Shown here: positions 33,226 to 41,403 of the stretch, piece after piece
How positions within the stretch are numbered: the stretch's first letter is position 1
Layout of the letters: each line of letters starts with the position of its first letter
The notes under the pieces: model-generated
The model's database searches: none
Seen by the model: only the letters and a program-made list of their open reading frames with translations
Told to the model about the DNA's origin: nothing
Source: an uncultured Anaerolineaceae bacterium
GTDB taxonomy: Bacteria > Chloroflexota > Anaerolineae > Anaerolineales > Anaerolineaceae
Direction: 5' to 3'
Length of the DNA: 64,000 nt
Assembly (NCBI GenBank): GCA_938020565.1
Contig: CALIHP010000033.1
Coordinates: forward strand, 47,653 to 111,652
Made by a program: the position numbers and the translations under genes

Positions 33226-34380
33226 ATGAAGGAGTTCAAGACAGCCGTCATCGGCTGCGGAAAAGTTGGAATGACGCATGCGCAGTGTTTCAATAAGCTC
33301 GAATCGAGCCGCCTGAGCGCCGTCTGCGACGTTGACAGCGCGCGGGCGGAAGCGTTCGGCGCGGAATTCGGCGTTCCCGCGTACACGGACGCGACAGCAA
33401 TGATCCGCGAAAACGGAATTGACGCCGTCTCGGTCTGCACGCCGCATCCACTCCATGCCGTCCATATCGTCAATGCCGCCGAAAACGGCGCGCACGTTAT
33501 CAGTGAGAAGCCGTTGGCCGCCTCTTTACAGGACTGCGATCTGGCGATCGCCGCCTGCGAAAAGGCCGGCGTAAAATTAGGCGTTATCAGCCAACGCCGC
33601 TTTTATCCGCCATTCCTGCGCATGGTCGAAGCGATCCACGCCGGGAAAATCGGACGGCCGATCTCCGCGACGCTGGAAGTCATGGGCTGGCGCAGCCCGG
33701 AATATTATAAGATGGACCCCTGGCGGGGGAAATGGATCGAGGAAGGCGGCGGCGTCATGATCAACCAGACGCCGCACCAGATCGACCTGCTCCTGTCGCT
33801 CATGGGAGACGTCGACGAATTGTTCGGTCTCTGGGATAACTTTAATCATCCGACTGTCGAAATCGAGGACAGCGCTATGGCACTGATCCGTTTTAAATCC
33901 GGCGCGATCGGGCAGCTTTACGTCTCCAATTCGCAGAAGCCCGGACTGTGGGGGAAACTTCATGTTCACGGCAGCAACGGGGCGTCGGTTGGCGCGCAGA
34001 TCGAAGGCGGATCTTCGTTTATTTCCGGCGTCACCGCCAAAGTCGAGCCACCGTTCAACGATATCTGGACGGTTCCCGGCGAAGAAAATCGCCTGGCGGG
34101 CTGGAAAGCCGAAGACGCCGCCTTTACCGAAACGCATGACCCGATGAGCTACTATCATGAGCTGCAGCTGCGCGAGTTCCTGGACGCGGTCGCAAACAGC
34201 CGCGAACCGCTCGTTAACGGGATCGCCGGGCGGAAAACCGTCGAATTGATCACCGCAATCTACCGTTCGCAGCGCGACCACCGGCCTGTCCGATTCCCGC
34301 TCGCGCCCGAATTCGGACCTGATTTCGACGGACGGACGAGCCATCTGCTATACTCGCGCACGATCGGCGCGAATTCCTGA
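33226..34380 (+). CDS. Gfo/Idh/MocA-family NAD(P)-dependent oxidoreductase
   Basis: 384 aa. N-terminal Rossmann fold KTAVIGCGKVGMTHAQCFNK, cofactor segment AVCDVDSARAEAFGAEFGV, then the family's conserved VISEKPLAASLQDCDLAIAA and catalytic region GGVMINQTPHQIDLLLSLMG. Acts on a sugar, inositol or similar polyol/sugar acid; the substrate is not readable. The ATG at 33226 has AGGAGGATAAGGAG upstream and was preferred to a 41-codon longer frame. It is followed 10 bases later by a zinc alcohol dehydrogenase, suggesting a two-step sugar oxidation. Confidence 0.9.
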   Translation: MKEFKTAVIGCGKVGMTHAQCFNKLESSRLSAVCDVDSARAEAFGAEFGVPAYTDATAMIRENGIDAVSVCTPHPLHAVHIVNAAENGAHVISEKPLAASLQDCDLAIAACEKAGVKLGVISQRRFYPPFLRMVEAIHAGKIGRPISATLEVMGWRSPEYYKMDPWRGKWIEEGGGVMINQTPHQIDLLLSLMGDVDELFGLWDNFNHPTVEIEDSAMALIRFKSGAIGQLYVSNSQKPGLWGKLHVHGSNGASVGAQIEGGSSFISGVTAKVEPPFNDIWTVPGEENRLAGWKAEDAAFTETHDPMSYYHELQLREFLDAVANSREPLVNGIAGRKTVELITAIYRSQRDHRPVRFPLAPEFGPDFDGRTSHLLYSRTIGANS

Positions 34381-34390
34381 GGAGAGAAGC

Positions 34391-35431
34391 ATGAATGAAA
34401 TGATGAACGCTTTAGTTCTGACCGAGTACAAAAAGCTCGTCTATCGGCAGGTTCCCAAACCAGTGATTCAGGCAAACGAAGTCCTGATTCGTGTGAAAGC
34501 CTGCGGAATCTGTGGCTCAGACGTTCATGGTTATGACGGCTCGACCGGCCGGCGCCAGCCGCCCGTGATCATGGGCCACGAGGCTTCCGGCGTCATCGAA
34601 GCCGTCGGCGCGAACGTTGAAGGCTGGAACGTCGGCGACCGCGTCACCTTCGATTCGACGATCTACTGCAATCACTGCGGCTACTGCATGCACGGGGCCG
34701 TCAACCTCTGCGGAAGCCGCCGCGTCCTTGGCGTCTCCTGCGATGACTATCGTCAGGATGGCGCGTTTGCCGAATATGTCGCGGTCCCGGCGCATATTCT
34801 CTATAAACTCCCGGACAACGTCACCTTTGATCAGGCGTCGTTGGTCGAACCGCTCTCGGTAGCGCTGCATGCGGTCAACCTCTGTCCGCGCGAGCTGAAC
34901 GCGTCGGCAACAGTTATCGGCGCAGGGAAAATCGGGCTGCTCATCGTCCAGGCGCTCCGCGCCGCGGGATACGGAAAGATCCTCGTCGTCGACCGCAACG
35001 CGTTTCATCGGGAACTCGCGCTGCAGATGGGCGCGGATCAGGCGTTCGATTTCGAGCCGGACGCGGTCCAGGCGATCCGCTCGGAAACGGACGGCGAAGG
35101 GACGGATATCGTTCTCGAAGTCGTCGGCGTCGACGAAGCCTTTGACCTGGCGCTCAAGTCAGCGCGGAAAGGCGGGACGATCGTCCTTGTCGGAAATATT
35201 ACACCGATCGTCAACTTCCCCATGCAATGGGTCGTTACCCGCCAACTGACGCTGCGCGGCTCCTGCGCATCCGCCGGCGAGTATCCTGCCTGCCTGGACA
35301 TGATCGCACGCGGAACAATCCGGCTGGATAAGATTATCAGCGCGACCGCTCCGCTGAAAGACGGCGACGCATGGTTTAAGCGGTTGTACGCCAGCGACGG
35401 AGATTATGTCAAGGTCGTGCTGAACCCATAG
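34391..35431 (+). CDS. zinc-dependent medium-chain alcohol dehydrogenase (sorbitol/threonine dehydrogenase-like)
   Basis: 346 aa. Catalytic zinc ligands CGICGSDVHG and GHEASGVIEAVG; structural zinc Cys set in YCNHCGYCMHGAVNLC; Rossmann segment ATVIGAGKIGLLIVQALRAA. Oxidises a polyol or sugar alcohol with NAD(P). AGGAGAG lies 4 bases before the ATG. Co-transcribed with the upstream Gfo/Idh/MocA enzyme. A bidirectional terminator-like hairpin follows. Confidence 0.92.
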   Translation: MNEMMNALVLTEYKKLVYRQVPKPVIQANEVLIRVKACGICGSDVHGYDGSTGRRQPPVIMGHEASGVIEAVGANVEGWNVGDRVTFDSTIYCNHCGYCMHGAVNLCGSRRVLGVSCDDYRQDGAFAEYVAVPAHILYKLPDNVTFDQASLVEPLSVALHAVNLCPRELNASATVIGAGKIGLLIVQALRAAGYGKILVVDRNAFHRELALQMGADQAFDFEPDAVQAIRSETDGEGTDIVLEVVGVDEAFDLALKSARKGGTIVLVGNITPIVNFPMQWVVTRQLTLRGSCASAGEYPACLDMIARGTIRLDKIISATAPLKDGDAWFKRLYASDGDYVKVVLNP

Positions 35432-35471
35432 AACGCAGGCAGGTCTGGGGATTCGCTACAGCATAAAACCG

Positions 35472-35515
35472 AAGGATAATCCAGAGCTCGCGCTGGAGTT
35501 CCCTGGATTATCCTT
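35472..35515. terminator. bidirectional terminator-like hairpin
   Basis: Perfect 13-bp arms (35472-35484 and 35503-35515) between two convergent genes, with only short T-tracts on either side. Confidence 0.65.
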
Positions 35516-35529
35516 TCCCACCAGCAATC

Positions 35530-36213
35530 CTACCCCAATCGCAGGATCGAAATAAAATGAAGGACGCTTCCGATCAGGCAGAAAATATGAAAAACCCCAT
35601 GCATGTAGCGAACGGACCTTTTTTTCCCAATAATATAGCAGATAGCCCCGACCGTATAAGCGACGCCGCCACCCAACAGCAGCCGCATCACAACCGGCGC
35701 GTATGCCTTCGTCATCGGCCCCCAGACGAAAACCGCGGCCCAACCCAATCCCAGATAACAGGTCATCGAAAAGATCCGGAAGGCTTTCAGGTCGATCGCG
35801 GTCAGCGTAATCCCGATCAGCGCCACGCCCCAAATCACGCCAAACGTTAACCATGCCAACCCCGGACGCTCAGCGCGCAGCCCGTTCAGCAGCAGCGGCG
35901 TATACGTTCCCGCGATCAGCAGAAAAACTGAGCAATGATCCAGGACCTGAAAAACCTTCTTCGCCATCCCAGGCCTCAGCCCATGATAAACGCTCGACAT
36001 CGTATACAACAGAGTCATCATGATTCCGTAGACCAGGCCCGTGCCGAACGCCCATAAATCATGCTTCCACATGGCGCGCCAGGTCAGAACAAAGAAGGCG
36101 GTAATCCCGAAAAGGACGCCGACGATATGCGAAATCATATGGAACAGCTCTTCTCCGGACGTATAATTCGGCAGCAGCCGATCTTTTAAAGATATCCTTT
36201 TAACAGCGTACAT
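35530..36213 (-). CDS. hemolysin III (TrhA/YqfA, PAQR superfamily) membrane protein
   Basis: 227 aa, seven predicted membrane helices. PAQR metal-site residues: GEELFHMISHIVGVLFGI (Ser/His region), YTMSSVYHGL, KVFQVLDHCSVFLLIAGTY (Asp-His) and the C-terminal YMHGVFHIFCLIGSVLHF. In E. coli TrhA influences membrane-energetics homeostasis; the hemolysin label is historical. GGAGGG precedes the ATG. Monocistronic. Confidence 0.93.
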   Translation of the reverse strand: MYAVKRISLKDRLLPNYTSGEELFHMISHIVGVLFGITAFFVLTWRAMWKHDLWAFGTGLVYGIMMTLLYTMSSVYHGLRPGMAKKVFQVLDHCSVFLLIAGTYTPLLLNGLRAERPGLAWLTFGVIWGVALIGITLTAIDLKAFRIFSMTCYLGLGWAAVFVWGPMTKAYAPVVMRLLLGGGVAYTVGAICYIIGKKRSVRYMHGVFHIFCLIGSVLHFISILRLG

Positions 36214-36355
36214 ATTCCCTCCAAATCCGCCGGGGGCGAAAAAGAATCCCCGCGGCGATTTTCCTTCATTCTAAGTCGGTTTTCCCCGCCGCACGTTATT
36301 CCAGCGATTTTCTTTACATATTCCAAAAACGTGTTAAAATGAAGCCGTTAAAGAT

Positions 36356-36426
36356 TGGGGACTCGTCTAATGGCAGGACAGCAGACTCTGAATCTGTATG
36401 TAGAGGTTCGAATCCTTTGTCCCCAG
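36356..36426 (+). tRNA. tRNA-Gln (CTG)
   Basis: 71 nt. Acceptor arms TGGGGAC/GTCCCCA with discriminator G. The anticodon stem GCAGA/TCTGT encloses CTCTGAA (anticodon CTG). T-loop GTTCGAATC. CCA is not encoded. Confidence 0.95.
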
Positions 36427-36433
36427 CTATCAT

Positions 36434-36458
36434 AAAACCGACGTATTCGTCGGTTTTT
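36434..36458 (+). terminator. rho-independent terminator after tRNA-Gln
   Basis: AAAACCGACG-TATT-CGTCGGTTTT(T), a 10-bp stem ending in a T-tract, 8 bases after the tRNA. Confidence 0.8.
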
Positions 36459-36515
36459 GGTTTGATCACTTATAAAACGTTCCTGCTGCCAGCGATTCGC
36501 ATGGCAGAGGCGGAG

Positions 36516-36779
36516 TTAATAGCTTTCGTCGTCCTCCTCGTCTTCATCCTCCGGCTCATCTTCAATCCAATCCTCGACGTCGAGCTCCTCCTCGTCAGCG
36601 TCATTCTTGTACCAATCGTCCATATCGTCAACCGTGTCGATCATATCCTCGACCGATTTCTTCGATGACGGAGTGAACGTCAGGCAGCCGCGATTCGAAT
36701 CCAATTCGACCAAAGCCGCACTGCAATAGTTATCATCCAAGAATTCACATTCCAAATATTTACATCGAATTCTCGCCAT
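36516..36779 (-). CDS. small Cys-containing acidic protein of unknown function
   Basis: 87 aa. A short basic/Cys N-terminal part (MARIRCKYLECEFLDDNYCS, with CxxxxC and a third Cys, then a fourth in RGCLTF) is followed by an extremely acidic C-terminal tail rich in Asp/Glu. AGGAGAGGG is ideally placed before the ATG at 36779, so the gene is very likely real. The four Cys could bind a metal; the acidic tail resembles those of protein- or ribosome-interacting small proteins. I recognise no family. Confidence 0.7.
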   Translation of the reverse strand: MARIRCKYLECEFLDDNYCSAALVELDSNRGCLTFTPSSKKSVEDMIDTVDDMDDWYKNDADEEELDVEDWIEDEPEDEDEEDDESY

Positions 36780-36888
36780 TTTCCCTCTCCTGTTTTGTAA
36801 AACCTGACTTCCGGGTTTCTGTTCCCTCGATTGTGCCGCTATTCTAACCGATAGCGGATAACCTGTAAAGAACATTCGGGAAATTTTA

Positions 36889-39105
36889 TCACCCCGGGCG
36901 ATCCCGGTACGCGTCGACAACGTTCGGCAGCCCATGAATCTTCGTCAAAATCCTCATCAGCTCTGAGATATCGATAACCTCGATAACGGACTTAATCGTC
37001 ACGTAATTATGCGTCACCATGACATTAAAATTAATCAGGTTGATATTCTCCTTGACCAGCAGGTTGGTAATCTCGTTAACCAGGCCCTTTCGGTCATACG
37101 CCTGAATCGTAATCGAGACCGGATAGCGAACGGTCCCCGATCCCCAGGATACGGGCAGGATCCGCTCCGGATTCTGGACGCGCGCTAAATTCGGGCAGTC
37201 AATTTTATGAATCGTCGCGCCTCGTCCCTTCGTAATATACCCGACGATCGGATCTCCGGGCGCAGGGCTGCAGCATTTTCCCAGCGTCGTATAGATTCCC
37301 TTCCCGAGCCCTTCGATCGCGATACCGCTCGACGCGCCCGCCTGGCCCTTCGAGAACGGAAGATCGGAGGGCTTCTGCGCCTCGGAAAGACGGGTAATAA
37401 TTCGGAAAATCGATAAATCGCCACAGCCGACGCCAACAAACATATCATCGGCGTTCTTGTACTCGAAAGATTTGGCCAGCTCGTTGAAATCCGGCTCTGT
37501 CAGGCCCAGCCGCTTCAGCTCTTTCTGAACCATGTCGCGGCCCTGAACTAAATTCTGTTCCCGGTCCTGCTTCTTGAACCAGCTATTGATCTTGGAACGG
37601 GCCCGCTGCGTATTGACCAGCCCTAAATTCTGATTCAGCCAATCCCGGCTTGGCCCGCCCGACTTCGTCGTCGTAATCGACACGACGTCCCCATTCTTAA
37701 GCTTATAGCTCAGCGGGACCATTTTCCCATTAACCTTTGCCCCCCGGCAGCGGTTGCCGACTTCCGTATGAATCGTATATGCGAAATCGATCGGCGTTGA
37801 ACCGATCGGCAGGTTAATCAGGTCCTGATTTGGAGTAAAAACTTCGACACGATCCTTCAATTCCTCGCGGATATGCTCCATGAACTCATCCGCCGATTTT
37901 CCGTCCTTTTCCAGGTCTTTCGCGCGTCGGAGGAATTCGACCTTTTTCAGCGTCATCTCGTCAATTTTTCCGCGATCTTTATACCGCCAGTGACGAGCAA
38001 CGCCATACTCAGCCAATTTATGCATCTCAACGGTACGGATCTGAACCTCAAGCGGTTTCCCATCAGAATAAACAACCGCGGTATGGAGCGACTGATAAGA
38101 GTTCTCCTTCGGCGATGCGATATAATCGTCAAATTCATTTGGAATCGGGCGCCAATGCGTATGAATCTGGCCCAGCGCCGCGTAACAACTCGGAATATCG
38201 TCAACGATCAGTCGCAGCCCGCGTAAGTCCCGAAGCTCCTCCAACGGCTTCCCTCGATCCATCATCTTCTGATAAATCGAATAGATATGCTTTGAGCGCC
38301 CGCTAATGGTACATTTAATCCCCGCCTGTGCCATGACCTCCGTAATATTCGCCTGGATTTTCTGAATCTCCCGTTCGCGAGCCGACTGCGTCGCGGCGAT
38401 CGATTCGGTGATCATGGCGTATTGTTCCGGATAGAGATAGCGGAACGATAAATCCTCAAGTTCCCATTTAAATCGGTAAATACCGAGCCGGTTCGCCAGC
38501 GCCGCGTAAATATCGAGCGTCTCCTGCGCAATGCGTTTCTGTTTCTCGGGAGTCGTATATCCGAGCGTTCGCATGTTATGCAGCCGGTCAGCCAGCTTGA
38601 TAAAAATAACGCGATGATCGTCGGCCATAGCCAAAATCGTTTTCCGCGTATTCTCTGTCTTAAGCGCCTTTTTCCGCGCCCGCTCCTTCGCCTCTGGCTC
38701 CTGAGCCTCCGGCGCGCTTTCCGTTTCGGGCGGGATCCGATCCCGGTCGATCGGCCCGAACGTCGACCGGTCATGCTCCATTCGCTTAATCTGCCGAAGC
38801 TTCGTCACGCCCGAAACCAGCAGGTGGATCTCTTCTCCAAACTCCTCCGTCAGGACCTCGTCGGTAACCGCTTCGTTGTCTTCAATCGTATCATGCAGCA
38901 GCGCAGCGGCAATAATCGTCACCGACAGCTTCATCTCCGCGAGAATCATCGCAACCGCGACGCAATGCGTAATATAGGGCTCGCCTGAATCGCGGATCTG
39001 ATCCGCATGCGCACGCTCCGCAAACGCATAAGCACGCCGAACCAGATCAATATCGACCTGCGTATAAAATTCCGGTAAACTCTTGATTAAATCATCCAGT
39101 AACAT
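36889..39105 (-). CDS. relA/spoT (rel): bifunctional (p)ppGpp synthetase/hydrolase
   Basis: 738 aa stringent-response enzyme. The HD hydrolase domain is intact (YITHCVAVAMILAEM, AALLHDTIEDN, FIKLADRLHNMRTL). The synthetase domain has GRSKHIYSIYQKM, LRDLRGLRLIVDD and ASPKENSYQSLHTAV. TGS (VEVFTPNQDLINLPIGSTPI), the CCSPAPGDPIVGYI zinc-finger-like helix region and a C-terminal ACT domain follow. The ATG at 39105 starts the usual MLLDDLIKSLP; the longer frame has no homologous content. One of the longest conserved proteins here. Confidence 0.95.
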   Translation of the reverse strand: MLLDDLIKSLPEFYTQVDIDLVRRAYAFAERAHADQIRDSGEPYITHCVAVAMILAEMKLSVTIIAAALLHDTIEDNEAVTDEVLTEEFGEEIHLLVSGVTKLRQIKRMEHDRSTFGPIDRDRIPPETESAPEAQEPEAKERARKKALKTENTRKTILAMADDHRVIFIKLADRLHNMRTLGYTTPEKQKRIAQETLDIYAALANRLGIYRFKWELEDLSFRYLYPEQYAMITESIAATQSAREREIQKIQANITEVMAQAGIKCTISGRSKHIYSIYQKMMDRGKPLEELRDLRGLRLIVDDIPSCYAALGQIHTHWRPIPNEFDDYIASPKENSYQSLHTAVVYSDGKPLEVQIRTVEMHKLAEYGVARHWRYKDRGKIDEMTLKKVEFLRRAKDLEKDGKSADEFMEHIREELKDRVEVFTPNQDLINLPIGSTPIDFAYTIHTEVGNRCRGAKVNGKMVPLSYKLKNGDVVSITTTKSGGPSRDWLNQNLGLVNTQRARSKINSWFKKQDREQNLVQGRDMVQKELKRLGLTEPDFNELAKSFEYKNADDMFVGVGCGDLSIFRIITRLSEAQKPSDLPFSKGQAGASSGIAIEGLGKGIYTTLGKCCSPAPGDPIVGYITKGRGATIHKIDCPNLARVQNPERILPVSWGSGTVRYPVSITIQAYDRKGLVNEITNLLVKENINLINFNVMVTHNYVTIKSVIEVIDISELMRILTKIHGLPNVVDAYRDRPG

Positions 39106-39515
39106 CGGTCTATCCGAACCTTTCCCGCATCGCGGCAATTTCTCCGCCGGAGGGAGATTCCCAGGATTAACTAAAAGGAACCGTCCCCCATTTCCGGAAA
39201 CTTCGAGCTGCCGAATTCCCGTCAATACCGATGTGCAGTTATGCCAAACTATTTTAACGTATTTTACGGAGATTTCAATCCACCAGCGTCCGATCCTGCC
39301 GGAATCATTACCAGCCTGGTCAGGACCCACCCGATCATCGTTTCCGCCAGCGGTTCATCAATACCAGAACGGGAAACTGCCAGGCTGTTCGTCTGGCAGT
39401 TCTGTAAGAAGGGAGAAATAGTTGCCGAATCCATACCGTGTATCCGTCTGAAAACCCTGGGGATAAAGCAAAAGGGAAACAGCGTCTACACGAAAGATTC
39501 AGAGAAGAAGTATTC
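39106..39515 (-). other. 410-base non-coding gap with the rel promoter
   Basis: No gene recognised between rel and flavodoxin. It holds the candidate rel promoter (39251-39278) and an 8-bp hairpin ACTGCCAG/CTGGCAGT near 39376-39400, past the flavodoxin gene, which may end that transcript. Confidence 0.5.
39251..39278 (-). promoter_or_regulatory. candidate promoter of rel
   Basis: Minus strand TTGAAA (39273-39278), 16 bases, TAAAAT (39251-39256). It would give a leader of about 140 bases. Confidence 0.5.
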
Positions 39516-39941
39516 TTACTTCACGAGCTCCGCGGCCAGTTTTTTCAGGTTTTCAACGCCGTCCTCATCCGGAGCTTCAAAGCAAATCACCGGCGAACCG
39601 ACCAACGTCAGGCCATCCGCGACACAGTCCGCTTCCCACGTCCGCATCCATTCGCCTTCCGCCCAGCTATACGAACCGAACAGCGCGATCGGTTTTCCCT
39701 TGAGCTCCGGCTTGCAGCCATCGAACATCGGCTGAAATTCGCTGTCCTCGAGCTCCTCGTTCCCCATCGCAGGGCAGCCAAACGCGATCGCATCATAATT
39801 CGGGACCTCGGCAGCGCTGAATTCACTCGCCGTGAAAACCTTAACCTCCGCGCCAGCTTCAACAATAGCGTCCGCTAAAACGTTCGCCATCTGCTCCGTA
39901 TTACCGGTACCGCTCCAAAACACAACTGCAACTTTCTTCAT
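39516..39941 (-). CDS. flavodoxin
   Basis: 141 aa FMN electron carrier. The phosphate-binding loop FWSGTGNTEQMANVLADA is at the N-terminus and the FMN-stacking loops AFGCPAMGNEELED and LFGSYSWAEGEWM are typical of short-chain flavodoxins. It lies 18 bases after the DUF3793 gene and shares its promoter. Flavodoxins commonly replace ferredoxin under iron limitation, and the operators upstream fit that. Confidence 0.95.
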   Translation of the reverse strand: MKKVAVVFWSGTGNTEQMANVLADAIVEAGAEVKVFTASEFSAAEVPNYDAIAFGCPAMGNEELEDSEFQPMFDGCKPELKGKPIALFGSYSWAEGEWMRTWEADCVADGLTLVGSPVICFEAPDEDGVENLKKLAAELVK

Positions 39942-39959
39942 GATAACCTTCCTTGATTT

Positions 39960-40514
39960 TTAGATCGCGATCGTCAGCCGCGAAAGCGAATAACCCTCGC
40001 GGAACTTCGTCGCGTAGACCTGACTGCATTTACGAAACCGGCGGAAACAACGCGCCGCCGATTCCACGTCAGCATAAACCTTCCAGATACCGGTCATCTT
40101 CGCTCCAAGACCTTTGTTCTCGATAAACCCGCGAACGTCCTCGACCGGATAGCCCAGAAAAAGTCCGATTTCATGCGGAAACGTTTCACGATTCCGAACG
40201 TTCTCCGCCAGCCGGTTCACCATATCCGTGACACTGTCAGTCTCACGATAGCCAAACCGCTCCAACATGCCGCGCGCCTGCGGATCTTCCAAAATTAAGC
40301 GGAGCTGCTTCGGCCGGTACACATAAACCAGCGCTCGGTTCTTCCGGACACGGAGCGCCTGAACGTTGACGCCCTTGCTGACGAGCTCCTGATTAACCCT
40401 GTCGATCCATTCAGCCAGCGATTCGGGATCGTCGATCTCCGTCGCGACTAACGCGCCGACCTTGATCCCCGCGAGCGTCGGCGCACAATGATGAATAAGA
40501 ATTTCCTCGGTTAT
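39960..40514 (-). CDS. DUF3793 family protein, apparently with an ATA start codon
   Basis: 184 aa. Family hallmarks: N-terminal HHCAPTLAGIKVGAL, central RALVYVYRPKQLRLIL, PHEIGLFLGYPVEDVRGFI and ENKGLGAKMTGIWKVYAD. The homologous N-terminus continues 64 codons upstream of the first GTG (40322). In that stretch there is no ATG, GTG or TTG before an in-frame TAA. AGGAGG (on the minus strand) lies 5 bases before ATA at 40514, making ATA the likely initiator. Often found with flavodoxin or iron-uptake genes; function unknown. Confidence 0.8.
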   Translation of the reverse strand: MTEEILIHHCAPTLAGIKVGALVATEIDDPESLAEWIDRVNQELVSKGVNVQALRVRKNRALVYVYRPKQLRLILEDPQARGMLERFGYRETDSVTDMVNRLAENVRNRETFPHEIGLFLGYPVEDVRGFIENKGLGAKMTGIWKVYADVESAARCFRRFRKCSQVYATKFREGYSLSRLTIAI

Positions 40515-40527
40515 GCTGGCCTCCTGT

Positions 40528-40545
40528 GGTTAGAGATTTCTAACC
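40528..40545. promoter_or_regulatory. operator 1 (TTAG-N6-CTAA type) of the DUF3793-flavodoxin operon
   Basis: GGTTAGA-GATT-TCTAACC, a perfect 7-bp-arm palindrome 14 bases upstream of the ATA start, just before the Shine-Dalgarno. The core TTAG-N6-CTAA is repeated in the promoter. Confidence 0.6.
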
Positions 40546-40586
40546 CGCGGCGATAAAAATTAGCTGCGTCAAACCGCATAGGAACT

Positions 40587-40615
40587 ATATTAGCATATAC
40601 TAACTTCGCTGTCAA
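40587..40615 (-). promoter_or_regulatory. promoter with embedded operator 2, DUF3793-flavodoxin
   Basis: Minus strand TTGACA (40610-40615), 17 bases, TAATAT (40587-40592). The spacer and -10 overlap TTAG-CATATA-CTAA (40590-40603), the same TTAG-N6-CTAA core as operator 1. The core resembles that of DtxR/IdeR-type iron boxes, and repression by such a regulator is inferred. Confidence 0.65.
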
Positions 40616-40773
40616 CCCTGTTTTTGGGGAGAATCTGATATATGCGAATAGTCTGTGGCATTGTCGCAGAAAATATCATAAACCAAACCCACAGTTTAAT
40701 TCTGGGCCCACAAATACCCTTATCAAAACGCTGCTGGCCTAATATATTCTCAACTTTGCCGGGTACAGAGAAA
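40616..40773. other. intergenic, nothing recognised
   Basis: Between the flavodoxin-operon promoter and the HIRAN gene terminator. Frames here resemble no family I know. Confidence 0.4.
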
Positions 40774-40818
40774 GAAACAGCCCGATTCAAGCGTAAAGAA
40801 CAAGAAAAGGGCTGTTTC
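40774..40818 (-). terminator. terminator-like inverted repeat after the HIRAN gene
   Basis: Arms GAAACAGCCC (40774-40783) and GGGCTGTTTC (40809-40818), 25-base loop, followed on the minus strand by TTTCT. 37 bases past the HIRAN stop. Confidence 0.55.
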
Positions 40819-40854
40819 CCAAATGCGAGAGGTAATCGCCTCCCCGTACCATGC

Positions 40855-41175
40855 TTAGTCCTCAGTTCGCTCAATAAGGCTGCCTTCATTAATGAAGCAA
40901 AGTACACACTTGGGAAGAACGTACAGCACGGTACCTTCCGCAGCGTCACCGATCTTGTCGTAGAGACGGCCAGCGCTGAAGCTCTCCCCTGCGACAGTGT
41001 AAGGACTGTTAGCTACATATCCGACCAGTCCAAGACCTTCCAATTCTACCTTGATGGCTTCTTTATCAACTTCGTTGTCAGGCTCTTTAATGAGTTTAAC
41101 GGTCATGCCAGGCTTGAAGAACTCCTGACCATAATGATATTTTGTTCCTGTGATTGTAAAAAAAATTCTGTTCAT
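40855..41175 (-). CDS. stand-alone HIRAN-domain protein
   Basis: 106 aa consisting only of a HIRAN domain: FFTITGTKYHYGQEFFKPGM, TVKLIKEPDNEVDKEAIKVE and LGLVGYVANSPYTV. HIRAN domains bind 3' ends of single-stranded DNA or stalled forks when fused to helicases; small free-standing versions are common in Firmicutes and of unknown role. GGGGA lies 6 bases before the ATG at 41175. The gene and its flanks are AT-richer than the neighbours, suggesting acquisition. Confidence 0.8.
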   Translation of the reverse strand: MNRIFFTITGTKYHYGQEFFKPGMTVKLIKEPDNEVDKEAIKVELEGLGLVGYVANSPYTVAGESFSAGRLYDKIGDAAEGTVLYVLPKCVLCFINEGSLIERTED

Positions 41176-41403
41176 GATAAGTCCCCGCATCCATATTATG
41201 CATTAATTATAAACGAATCGATATCCCCCAAACGAACTTTAAAAGAACGAGATTATTCTTTGTGCGCTTCAAATCAATATGCTTATAAAAAAATTTATTA
41301 TACTAACAAATAATCTTATCCGATTTGCACCTTTCAGACCGCAAAGGATGCGTTACAGTTCGCCAAGTTAATTTTCGATCGGAATAATAATGAACGGCAG
41401 CTC

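Noticed and set aside
40642..41313. 223-codon plus-strand frame
   Set aside because: Antisense to the HIRAN gene and its terminator; no recognisable domain and no Shine-Dalgarno.
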